From: Diprion similis
Taxonomy: Eukaryota; Arthropoda; Insecta; Hymenoptera; Diprionidae
Reading direction: 5' to 3'
Assembly: GCF_021155765.1 (NCBI RefSeq)
Contig: NC_060110.1
Coordinates: 17,878,001-17,942,000, forward strand
DNA length: 64,000 nt
Part shown: positions 13,801 through 25,391 of the stretch, in pieces
Layout of the letters: each line of letters opens with the position of its first letter
Numbering within the stretch: position 1 is the stretch's first letter
The notes under the pieces: model-generated
The model's input: only the letters and a program-made list of their open reading frames with translations
Told to the model about the DNA's origin: nothing
Database searches by the model: none
Position numbers and translations under genes: made by a program

Positions 13801-14690
13801 AACTTTGTTATAGCTTTTGATGGTGGTGCCACCATTTCCGAAAGCATTGCACTTTCTGCCAAGTTCATTTATTATAATATACCGTACGGTAATTTAAAAT
13901 GGAGAAGATTCAACAATCTGTAAGAATGTGCAATGCACATGTTTTAAGCTGAGCTTTGTCATTATTGTATGCTGGCAACCGCACATTTTTCCAACAAAAA
14001 TTACGAAACTAAAATTTTCCGTATGTAAAATAATAACGTATGAAACTTTAACAGCGAACTTCGTATTTACAGCATGTAATTTATCATCTTTTTTCGTCAA
14101 CTGCTAACAAGAAAAATAGTCGCAACGAAAAATAGAGTAAATAAGATATACTTGGTAGGTTTGCGTTAAGAGTGTGCAAAAATCAGTTTATTAATTTTTT
14201 GATGATATTTCAGATAACCTCGACTTCTTACGACAAGCTGGCAGTACTCGTATAGACTGAACAAATTTTTGTTCTCAGAGCAAAGCAGATGCTGAATACA
14301 TATATTTAGACAGATATGTGAAAAAATTTATTTTGTAAACAAGAGTCTATGAACCATAAGAGAATTCTTTTTATTCGACATTATATGTGTAATTGCTTAC
14401 CATGTATAAGTTTAGAAAATAAAAAAAAAAATTCGGAAAAAGATTCTGTATCGATATTAATTTTTTTATATTGAAACCGCAACAATAACTCTTGATTCAA
14501 TTGTGATTGAAATTAGAATTATATCGACAAGAATATAAAACACTTTGTCGTAAAAAAAAAATCTAAATAAAATCGTCATAATTCGTACAATTGCCTTTTT
14601 GGGTCAGCAAATCGGTTTCTCTAATCCGAACTAAAGTCCGTCTAAATAAGGGATTCACGAGGGAAAGTGAATAGGCGTCGAAATGTCTCT
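10801..14690. other. Non-coding DNA
   Basis: No supported exon is seen. The 21-mer ATCCGTCAAAAATGTAATTCT at 13680-13700 recurs at 14811-14831. Frames such as 13524-13868 (minus, 114 codons) show no domain or splice context. Confidence 0.55.
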
Positions 14691-15260
14691 TATAAATAAG
14701 ATTCGGGGTTCGAAGAACGCGGAGATATAATGGGTGTAGAATAATTTGGTATATCGTGGGCGCAAAGCGACGGCCGCCTACCCCGATAGATACTCGAAAT
14801 TAGTTAGCCAATCCGTCAAAAATGTAATTCTAGCAGGGCGAAGTCGGATGCGTCGGAGGCGGTATGGAGAAAAAATGCGACGGTGATGGTGGCGCACCGG
14901 GCAGAGAGACGGCAATGGGCCGTGAAACCCATGAAACCCCGGTGACGGTTGCCCCGAGGAGCTGGCGCGCTAGCTATGTTAATTAAACGCGTTTCTAGCT
15001 GACGTCGCTAGCCGCGGGTCCTCCCTTCCTCCCTCCCGCCCTCCCTGCCGTATAGGAAGTGCCAAACGAAGCAAATGGAAAGAATGAAAAGAGGGTAAAA
15101 AGGGGCGAAAAAAGGGGGGCAAGTGCAGCTCGGCACGTGAGAGGAGCGGCTGAAGAAATGGAATAAATAGACGAATTCGACCGGCTAATAACACGTCCCG
15201 AACGAAACAGAACCACGTGCGTGGACGCGAGGCTCTGCAGACGATGAATACGTGCACACG
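14691..15260. promoter_or_regulatory. Third GC-rich patch
   Basis: Elevated G+C and CpG with purine/pyrimidine-rich tracts (about 15010-15120), bounded by AT-rich DNA. Overlapping minus frames of 94-98 codons are low-complexity. It is a possible promoter or enhancer, with no gene attached. Confidence 0.25.
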
Positions 15261-18200
15261 CACCCCTCAGAGATTTGCAGAAATGGATCATATGTGTGTA
15301 GTTGAGCTGTTAAATCGTTCGGAGAATTCTGTGAATTCTACGTACGCGAGAGCGGAAGAAAAAATTAGAGCGTTAATTACCTGGCTGGCTTGCATATTCA
15401 CCGTGGTTCTAAGCCTCGTTTCCGGTTTTGATCGGATTGTGTATGAGCGAGACTGGCTGTCTGGTCGGTCAGAAATGAGTTGATTATAAATTAAAGGGAT
15501 AAATAAGAAGAAAAAAAATGTGGAATGAAAAAATATTTATTATACAGTTAACTTAAACGCCCACGCGTGGAGAAATGGGAGAGGCTCGGGTTTAATTAGA
15601 AGTCTAATTAATTCAACGATAGGTAATAATTTTCAAACTATGCCTACGCTGTACCCACGTCAAACGTGAAAGCAGCCAGCCTGAATTTTTTGGGGAATAT
15701 ATAAACGACGCACGCGGCTTAATCTGAGGGTATAATATTGGACCTAATACCGCGGTTCGACTATATTTTTCAAAATAAATGTCTTCACTAGTTTGTTTCG
15801 ATTCAATTCCCCTCGCCGCGTCTACGAGTCGTGCAATTTGCAAATTATGTATATTTAAACTGTGCTCCGCAGTCTTGTTCACGCTACAAAACTGCCGACT
15901 GCTGCTCTGCCGAGGATCTGAAGCGAAACAGCTACAGCTGCAGCTGCACGGCTGCACTTTGCCTCGTTAAAACAGCAATCGGCCGTGAATATTATAATCC
16001 GAATGAAAACGCTGAGCGGTAATTGAGCTAGTTAGAAACCTCAGGGCGTCAAATTCAAAATCAAACTTTCTAGTTGTAAATTATCATGCACAGGTTGTGA
16101 AACCGTCGCAGAAATAGGATCGATTCGAATATGAAGGTAGCACTGTAACATGCTATACGTATAGGCAATATATTAACGCATGACCAGGCGATTCGGAACG
16201 GAAGTGCATAGAAATGAGATAAAACGGTGTAATCTAATTAGGCGCGGAAATTTCAGACCGCAGCATTAATATGCCTGTAATTTTAAGAATGCAGTTCGAG
16301 CTGCCTGCCTGCTTCGTAAAGGTCTTCGTATATCATGAGCTTCGGAGCTATTAGAAAACATCTAAAACCTAAATACCGTAAAATTGTGTAAATTTAGAAT
16401 CAGAAGAATCCGCTACCCTCTTGGTCTGCCATAATTAAGAAGCTTAAAATGAAGATGATAGATCCATCTGTTTTCTAACAAATCATTTATCTTTGGAACT
16501 TCAACTGAAGCCTCTCAACTGCATTTGCTATTTTACAATTATTATTGACGTTGCAAAGTTTATAAAAAATGTATCGAATATACTTTCCTGCTCGAAAAGG
16601 TTACCGGCTCTTTCTAACTTTGAATACAAAAATCGTTGATTAAAAATATCGCGGATCACGTTATAACGGGTTATTTCATAGTTCGTGGTTTGATCGCGCA
16701 AACTTTGGTCTAATGGATACGTTCCTCGTATCCTAGAAAAGTTAATTATACTCATAAAAAATAACGAGTCCCTACATTCTACACGTTGCAGACTTTATAC
16801 CTGTTCAATTACACGCGTACCTACGTGTAATTTTTGCGCAACTCGGTTTAGTGTCCGAAGAAACTGTTTTGCGGTACTTATTGGAGTCGCCGTCCGTCCG
16901 GCGCGTGAAACGTATAACTTGCGAAAGAGTACATAAGACTTAAGAAAAATAAATATTGGTTCACGCTCCTGATAAACAATGTGTAAACTCAGAATTGAAT
17001 TTGACGAGGGGAACAGGTATTATACTAGTTGAATGGTGTTCGGAATTTTATTTTAGTCTAGTTCGATTATCACTAAGTCGAATTTTGCAGATAAACTTGA
17101 GCTGTGAAAAGAGAAAAAGGAGATAGTGAAGAAAAAAACTTTTCAGAGCAAAATATTTCGGAATTAACTGTAATAAATCTGTCTCGGTAAAAATTTTATT
17201 CAACCTGTATACGTTAGAAACATCTTGAAATAAATTGTTTCTTTATTCCTGCAGAATATAATAATGTATTCGAATTTATTCAAAAATTGGTAGGAATTCG
17301 GCGCTAAGCAGTTTTATCTGTAATGCTCACGATAGAATCACTCAAATCAAGTTAAATCGATTCATCCACGAGGTAATGACTTGAGAAGCTATATCATATA
17401 TTCCCCTTGTGAAATGTGAAATAAAGAAACAAACAAGATATGTTTAGTTCCACGTTGAAAATACATACGCATTGAGAAATGAATCAGACGAGAGGGAACA
17501 AATTGGACAGTTTATATTCTCTGAGAGACATACATTTGCATTAATTGCGAATAGCAGAATACTTCGTATTCGTACGATGAAAGATGATAAAAATAACTAA
17601 AACTACCTGTATTTGATACGGCGGGATAATTTACATTCATCGTCATAATATTTCTAGTGATTATTTTAATGTTCTCTGTTGGTATAATATGTTTGCGATT
17701 ATCGATTGGTAGAAATCAACTTATCAGGCGGCAAAGAGAATTTTATGTACTTAAAAAGCGACTTTTCGATTTTTACTATATTTCTGTTGATCGAAATATA
17801 TTTTTCAGCAATATAGAAATGCAGATTTGCATAAACATACGGTGACAAATATTACAGTGCTTACCAAGTTAGTCATCTGCATCTTGTATTTCCTCTCCTT
17901 CCTCTCTGTTCACGTAACGGCATGAATCGAGCCTCTAATTGATCCATCGGCACTAAACTGTCACTCCGAGAGCCGCAATTGCAAATTGACAATTTCAGAA
18001 ATGCACCTTCATCCCTGCGATTTTAATACAAACTGTATTTTTGCTTTTCTTACAGACTGTTTTTCGGCTACACTCGATAACAGGTCGAAAATCATTATGG
18101 AAGTGTTTCGTGATTTGAAATTATGTAGTATCAGAGCTTTAATTATTTCGGGCGTTGATACAACTGAACGAAAAAATTCAAAATAAGGTTTTTTAACTAC

Positions 18201-19314
18201 AGATTCCAGGGATTCTACGAAATATGCAACGAAATCCCGATATTTCCTGTAATCTTTCAGCATAAAGTGCTTTTTTCAGTCTCAGACATTCTATTTCTGA
18301 TCTTTCCAGTGACTTTGTTTCAATACTCCGAATTCAAATATTATACAATAATAAATATTGAATATCATAGCTCTCTACCTGTCGCATGAATAACATGCAA
18401 AAACTGAAAAATTAAAAAAAAAAAAAAAAAAAAAAAAATAGAAAGTATTGAAAAATTTCATTATGTAAGACAGAATTCCTTTACCAACGGCAGAAAAAAA
18501 AGAGTAGAAAAAAATCAATGCCGCAGATTCATAGCGTCAAATTGCTTAAAAATTATGCGATTCTCCGTAGCGCGAGTCCGGAATCATATTGTGATGTAAA
18601 AACATCAAAAAAAAAACACCGAGGAAGGGTGAAAAATGGAGAAAAAAACAAAAAAGAAAGACAAATATACACGTTCGGGATCCCCCCCGCTGCAGTTTTA
18701 CACCGCTTTTCATGCGTCGCGCCGCGCCGCGGCATAGAATTTAGCGCGCGCAGCCTGCGCGTTTTGCCCAATGGTTCCAATATAGTGATAGTAATAAGGT
18801 GAAATTGGTGGGTGTGCATTCGCAGCACGCCCAGTTGTCAGACGGGCGCTACTACTGCGTCTCGGCCCGAGGCTTGTGAGTGCCGTACCCACTCGGTATT
18901 ATTATTCCGCCTGTTACTATTATCATTATTATATCCAGAGGAGTGCTATCGGTGGCGCCATCTCTTCGCTGCTGAGCTAACCACTTGGGAAAATAAACTC
19001 ACTGAAATCTGCTTGCGGGAGCTTTTTTTTTTCGCGCGTCAGGAGCGTGCGAAATTTCGGATTCATCAGGCAGCTTTATGCACCTGAATTTTTTTTCAAT
19101 ATGGAATTTGGAATCAGGTTGATGTGAATGCGGAGAGATATAATGCTGCATGATTAGCGTAGCTTTTAATTCACAGTACATAATTTGACATGAATTAAAT
19201 TGGGTGGCGAGGAATGATAACGAAATATGATTTAAATATCATATGAATTTGTAGAGCGAGGGACGTTTTACCAATTCGTAAAAATTGATTCTTACTATCG
19301 ACGAATTATTTACT
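15261..19314. other. Non-coding DNA with poly(A) tract
   Basis: Mostly AT-rich and without exons. An uninterrupted A run lies at about 18413-18439. A short GC-rich segment at 18690-18890 contains overlapping non-homologous frames. A CTCF-like motif lies at 18951-18960. Confidence 0.55.
18951..18961 (+). promoter_or_regulatory. CTCF-like motif GGTGGCGCCAT
   Basis: The sequence matches the AGGTGGCGC-type core described for insect CTCF, here as GGTGGCGCCAT. The same 11-mer occurs at 41862-41872 near the Kdm2 promoter. The core is partly palindromic (GGCGCC), so orientation is uncertain and binding is inferred only. Confidence 0.3.
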
Positions 19315-19320
19315 TTTATT
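19315..19320 (-). terminator. Candidate poly(A) signal (AATAAA) for the trichoplein-like gene
   Basis: TTTATT on the plus strand reads AATAAA on the minus strand, about 540 nt after the stop codon at 19857. It was chosen only by position and consensus. Confidence 0.3.
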
Positions 19321-19856
19321 TTCTATTCTATCTAACAGATATTAGAACGCCCTCGGAGAAGATTCAAACTACTCAAATGGAAAATGAAAATAAATGCGAT
19401 TTTAATTTATCCACCCTAACGGAAAATAATAATAATACAGATTATACGATAAGAGAATATTTAAAAGAACATAAGCCTCGTAAGACGTAAACATAAGATT
19501 AGGGCAACATTACAACTTAATTCTTAATATAAGGCCTCTAGGGTTTCACTAACGGTCAAATTAGCACCATAGAATTAGGGAGAGGTGACAATATGAAAAT
19601 AATTTTTTCAGTCTGATATGCGAAGCTGCTACATAGTATCAAATACCACGAGGGTTGAATACAAATGTACGAATATCATAAAAATTATTATAAAGCCTAC
19701 AAGTGACTACGAACTCTAGTCTTTTTAAATTTCTGGCCTCCGAATGAATCGGGTATAATACAATATCCTACCCATCTGTAGTATTCATACATTCTACATC
19801 TACTATTAAGCGATAAGTGTCTACGAAATTCTACGAGGCTTAACATCGGTCCCTTT

Positions 19857-20928
19857 TTAACCAAGGAAAATGAGGCTTGCGGAACCCTTGTCCTTGTTTC
19901 GAGTACACGAGCTTTTTGACTCGTCATTCGACCTATAGACGTGAGGTAAGTCCACTGCATTTTCGATAGCTTCGGCTCTTATGTCCAATTCTTCCTGAAG
20001 ATACGAGTGATGCTGTTTCACTGGAGTCTCAGCTACCCGCTCCTTGTCGTTCAACGACATCATCTCCCATTCTTCCTCCAATTCTTGCAGTAATTTCTCT
20101 CTCGCGGCCCGTTCATCCTTGCTCAAGATCGCGTTGTCCTCTCGGACTCGTGCTTCCCACAGAGACTTGGCCTCCTCACTGCGTGATCATGAATTTCATG
20201 CATAATAGAGATAATGTATTCACGAAATATGAAAAACAAAGTAGTCGACCAAGACTGGATGAGAATTAACTAACTATTGAATCCTCTATCTGCCAATTTT
20301 CCTCTTTGAATCGCAACGATGATAATACAAAAAGAAGCACAAAAAAACCTCAGCTACAACTATGAAGGTGGAAATCTAATGAAAGAAGAATTTACCTTTG
20401 GACTGCACAGAGTTTTGAGAGTGAGAATACAGATACCATGAAAAAACTTGGAAACCTCTAACTTGGAAACTTCATGTGGTTTGCACTTATTACCTAATTA
20501 TCTCTTTGCAAATCGCTTAACAGAGGTTTGGCTAACGGATCTCGGTGAAAATGTCAAAGTGATTTACGTGAATGTATAAAATCAAAATGTGAGGTGGATA
20601 AATCCACGCTTCACAGCACATGCACGCTAGCGCAAAAATAACGCGAAATATGTCGTAAAATATGTCTGGATAACGTGGAAAAAAATACAGATTTCGTGCG
20701 CAACAGACTATAGACATTCAACACAACGAGATTTCCGTAGTATTTCGCAGAGTGAGTAGAACAAAAATATAGATTTCAAACAACTCTAAAGCAGGTCACA
20801 ATTGGCAAGTGACAAATCGTGTTGAGAAATACGGTTTTGGCTTTTGGCCTGCAGTACAAATCTTTAGAACATTATAGAAAATATGTGATTCATCGCTATA
20901 AATTGCCACATTACCGTGACGTCTATTC

Positions 20929-20983
<55 letters not shown>

Positions 20984-22974
20984 GTGTCGCGTTATATACC
21001 CAATTGTCATTTTCTCGCGGAAAATATACATACAATCGAAAATTATTTCTGCACGTATAAGTACATACACCCCTATCCTCTTCGTCACTTTGGCCGGTCG
21101 GCAATCAGCCAGGAATTTGTATCACGTAAGACGTTACGATCGATACTAAAAAGAGTTCTTATCAAATGACGAGTACGTAATCAGCAGCAATGAATAATCA
21201 CGTGAGGTCCAAGGCCACTCGTAAAGAAAGAGTTTGAGACTCGATTCCGAGATTTTTTTTTTTTCGTTTTTTTTACAATACAATATTGCGGAAAGTGGTA
21301 ACGATAGCGATAAATATCTGAAAATGCCAAGTGCGCCGTTCACGTTCATTTATATTAACCCTGGTGAGAATTGCGAAACAAAATCGACTAACCTGTAAAT
21401 CAAGTGGTCATTTCCACTCGATTCGCGTTTGTCCATCAGCTCCATTCTGTCGGCCAACTTCGTCATCTCTAAACGTTTGGTCTTATTTTTGACCAAATTT
21501 TTGCAATTAAAAATTTCGACTTCCCTCTGAAGTTCGAGTCGGTTTCGCATATCCCTAAGACGAAGTGCTTCGCCCCAATTTTGCTTCTTGCAAACCTGAA
21601 CCTCCCTGCTCTCCAAATCCTGTATCTCCTCCAGCAATTGACTGTGAGTAAGGAAGCAGACCGGATGTTTAGCGGGATCGTCGTATTTCCAGGAGAAATT
21701 TATATTGTCGGTTGATGAATTTTTTTTGTTAGTAAAGCCATCGCAACCCGGGCTCGAAGCATGAGACCGGTTACAGCTCTCGTATATCTGCTCGAGTTCC
21801 TGATCAGCCGTTGCGTAGCGTCTTTCGCAGACTGTCTCCTCATGATCCTCTGCTTCTCGTTCTGCTTCAGCCTCTTTCTCCATCTCTGAGACATGTTTCG
21901 ACGGGCTGGCCTGACTCATATTTGTATTTGCCAGGCTCCTGCCCGAGTTATTCGAAGGGTTGCCATAATGTCTCCTCTCCGAAATGGCCGCGTGTCCCGC
22001 GTATCCCATCACGCTTTCCTGTAAGATGATAAGAAATTGATAAAGTCACGTCGATTTGCTTTTACCATATATTTGAAAAACGGTTTAGGACTATCAGGAT
22101 TTGATGAGGCAGTCTGCGACAGCGTATAACGGAGCAGAGAGTGTAATAAAAATAATTTCTGTTCGTTAATCTTACCTGGTCTTCGTGCATCTGACGTACG
22201 GACGAAGCAGTAGAACTTTGGTCAGCGTCTTCCCTGTGCTGACGCTGGTTCGACCCTTCGTCAACGCTGTCAGTAGCGGTTTCGTAGTGTCTCCTCTCTC
22301 CGGTATGTTTAACAGTCGACGTGGTGAAAGAATTGCCGAAGCTGTCGATGTTGCTACCGTACATCATGTGCCCTTGGATGTGACGCTTCTCACCGTGATG
22401 ACGATTCTCCGGATTTTCCTTGCGGCTCTGGCAATCGGTGGAGTAATTCCGCAGATTGGTTTGGTCCATACTTAGGTTGGAATTTCTGCAAGCATCAATG
22501 TGGTGTTCACCCTGATAATGACGAGAACAAGCACCACCAGTCTTGCATTCGCATGGACCGCTGCACGATTGAAAACAACCGTAATTGTGAGGATAATAGA
22601 GTGCTTTCTCCGCTTTTTTCATGTCGAGCTGCTTCCTCAACTCGTCGACGGAGGCTTTGTCGGGTCCGTCTCTTACAGAAGGCAAACCGGCGGCTGCCCG
22701 CTCTGCAATTTCGCCCCTGTAACCGGCGTCCTCGTCCCTCAGCATTTTTCTCAGACTGTTCTGTCGCCGACGAAGTCTTTCGGCCTTGGATTTACCGTCA
22801 ATGAATTTATTATCACGGTAAGAACCCCTGGAGCTCCAAGAGTTGAAGTGCTCTGCTAACCTTGACTCCCGTTCAAAATATCTTGCGGCCTGACAGTGAT
22901 TATCGAATCTCCGGCAAGCTTCGTTACGTTTTTGCACCGCTCGCTGATAATCTCTTTCGCGAAGACCACCGACC
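19857..22974 (-). CDS. Trichoplein (TCHP)-like coiled-coil protein, 3' three exons (5' exon not found)
   Basis: Three minus-strand exons join in phase: 22974-22176, 22018-21393 and 20178-19857 (TAA stop), giving at least 581 residues. The first has an acceptor (TCATCAG) and no in-frame ATG, so an upstream exon is missing. Near its start, a segment containing WSSRGSY followed by a basic/acidic helix (RLRRRQNSLRKMLRDEDAGY) resembles the N-terminus of vertebrate trichoplein. The last exon (EEAKSLWEARVRED, then DERAAREKLLQELEEEW) resembles the trichoplein C-terminal TPH region. Trichoplein is a centriolar/keratin-binding protein that restrains primary cilium assembly. The middle is divergent, with a Cys cluster (GCFQSCSGPCECKTGGACSRH region), low-complexity Ser/His/Asn sequence and predicted coiled coil. 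Another TPH-family ciliary protein remains possible; the family assignment is inference from remembered similarity. Confidence 0.5.
20934..20981. repeat. (TA)n microsatellite
   Basis: About 24 uninterrupted TA units lie upstream of the trichoplein-like last exon. The run lies within the 21392-20179 intron of that gene. Overlapping Tyr-Ile frames on both strands are artefacts. Confidence 0.95.
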
Positions 22975-25391
22975 CTGATGAAGATCAACAATTTGAAATC
23001 AGGAAAATTCTTTTTAGAACAACTATGGATGATCGAGTTAGTCCGAGAAAAAGGCGTGTGATGACGATTTGCTTTTGGTTAATTTTTATGTTTTACGTGT
23101 GTAATTAAATGTCAGACTTCGCAAGAGTTTTGTTAAATAAGTTACTCATTTTCCCCGTACTTCCGTAAATATTTTCACTGTAGCTTTTGCACCGGTTTTT
23201 GTTCTAGAGACGGACGACAGCTGCTTAGAGAATTGTGTGCGAGTCAAATTTTAACGTTTGTGCAGTTATATTCTCTGTGCGAGCTGGTCGGTACCCTAAA
23301 ATAGAATGTTTCATTGATTATTTGCATTCCTCCGACGATTCTTTTACTGCGAAATTTCGCTCTCGAAGCTCGGATAAATCCCTTATAATTTCCGCAAGGC
23401 GGAATTGAATAAAAGCGCCACAACAACTTCTTTGGCTAAAAAAGTACGAAAGTACAAAAGGCATGCGAAAGGTGAGTGAAAAGTGTCGTTTGCGTTCAAT
23501 TGCGTTAACTTTAAATCATTTTCAGATCAGGCTATGAAACTTCACGGTTACATTTTGTGCTTTTTATTTTATAATAAATTCATTCTCGCATTCGATTACT
23601 CATTGTTCAAGTTCTAAAATTATCCATACACGCGAAAATTCCTGCATTTTGCGTTTCTCTCCTAATTAGCAAACGCTTTTTTCTCTCTCTCTTTCTCCAT
23701 TTTCCATTTTCCATGTATGTCCATTTTCTTGTACCGATCCTGATCATTGCATTGGTAGCCAGTTATCACTTTCGATTTCGTATTTCTCTTATTTTACTTT
23801 GCCTATAATTGCTAATTTTTTCTTCAGTTTATCTTTATTCGATCTATTTTGAACTATTTTTCCGTCTACCTACTTGCTTTTACTGTTTCTATTTTATCGT
23901 ATCCTGTATTATTTTTCTGTCGCTATGTACTTGTCCAACATCACTACGGACGTAATAAACCTCTATATCTATCTATGTATCTAACTATCTATTTATGTAT
24001 CTCTCATTCATTCTTTAATCCCAATCAAACCTTTTACCAGTTGTTGAACGTGCCTAAGAAAAAGATCGAACGAATTCAATCGATATTTCGAATAGAATAA
24101 TAGTACTGAAATTGATAGGTATACGCGACTGCAAATTTTGGCAAATACCAGTTAAATCTTGTGACGCGATCGAAATATAAATATACAATTATCGTACAGC
24201 GTGAAGAATTTCGGTTCCAAGCGTCTCTTTAAAAATGACATCATATCCGTAGGCGCAGAATTTTCGAAATGATGACTTCTTGTTACAAGTAAAAAAGTTA
24301 GATAACTGCGCTGTTACGTGTAGCTTGACAAAACCATGGCTCATATTCCCCATGCAAAAATCTGCAAATACGGTAAACAATGACCGGAATAAACGATCAA
24401 TCTCAATGCATACAGTAGATCATGTGCAACAGAAATCCAAGTAAATATCAACATTCGAGGACGATATTACTTTCCCACTTTTGTCAAACACAAAAGTTCC
24501 GTGAGTAGGTACACCCACTCGGGTTTGGCACTTCCGCTTCCGCAGATCGCATCTTCCGTCACTAACGTTGAATAAGATTGAAAAAAAAAATCTGTAAAAG
24601 AAAAGTCGGGGGAGATGCGTCGGGAAAAAATTCGCGAAACATTGAAAATTGCATTGTAAACAGTTGCAGAGGGGGTGGCGATGAGGGGGAGGGGGCGTGG
24701 GTGAGAAGGGAAGACGATACGCATAGCTTTGCCAGCGTAAGGCGTAAGCACGAAGGTGCAGAGACGATACGGCCTAGAAGACGATCTATTTTTGACCTCG
24801 CGTCCCGTGTGACGTCACGTGCCAAAAATACCCGAAAACAGGGGGAAGCAGCCAGGGGGGCCATCGCGCGAGTTACAGGTCTCGATGTCTCGACTGGATT
24901 CGAAAAAGTGGCGTAAATCCAGTTATTTCGAGGATTCGTTGCCAGCGCGTGGACCTCGAGTCGTCTCGCGACGGCGCTGTTGGACGTAACATTAACGTCC
25001 GTCAGTGTTAATTAGGATACAAAATACATAGATCGCGAATTTGAAACTTGGTAGAATATTTTATTCCTTCCAGTTATTGTTGTCGTTGTTTATTTTTGCT
25101 AGTGTAAACCGCGAAATCAGCGACAGAAGTGTTGCAGCGAGATACGCCCCTCGGCGTAAAATAGGCCGCGGATTAACGGCCGCAAAGAAGAAAAAGAAGA
25201 AGAAGAAGAAGAAGAGCTTGCGAGACTGTCGAAGACGAAGACGAGAGTGAAGACGTTCCTTCACGTCGTTCGCCTCATCGCTCACCGAATTATTCCCGCT
25301 AATCTACGAAGCGCGAGTCACGCGTTTCCACGGAAGACATTGTTTTCTTTAAAAATATCCGAAACCGCGGTGCGACATCAATTTTGACAAT
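22975..25391. other. Divergent intergenic region between trichoplein-like gene and sals-like gene
   Basis: The missing 5' exon(s) of the minus-strand gene and the leader of the plus-strand gene should lie here. The interval 24600-25010 is G+C- and CpG-rich and includes TGACGTCACG at 24808-24817, a CREB/ATF-like site, making it the best promoter candidate. An AAG trinucleotide tract lies at 25185-25215. No coding exon could be assigned. Confidence 0.5.

Noticed and set aside
20796-21169. Frames on both strands with Tyr-Ile repeats
   Set aside because: They are created by the (TA)n microsatellite. The same applies at 14-351 and 28201-28558.
22185-22859. Plus-strand frames of 96 and 119 codons
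   Set aside because: They are shadows of the trichoplein-like exon on the minus strand.
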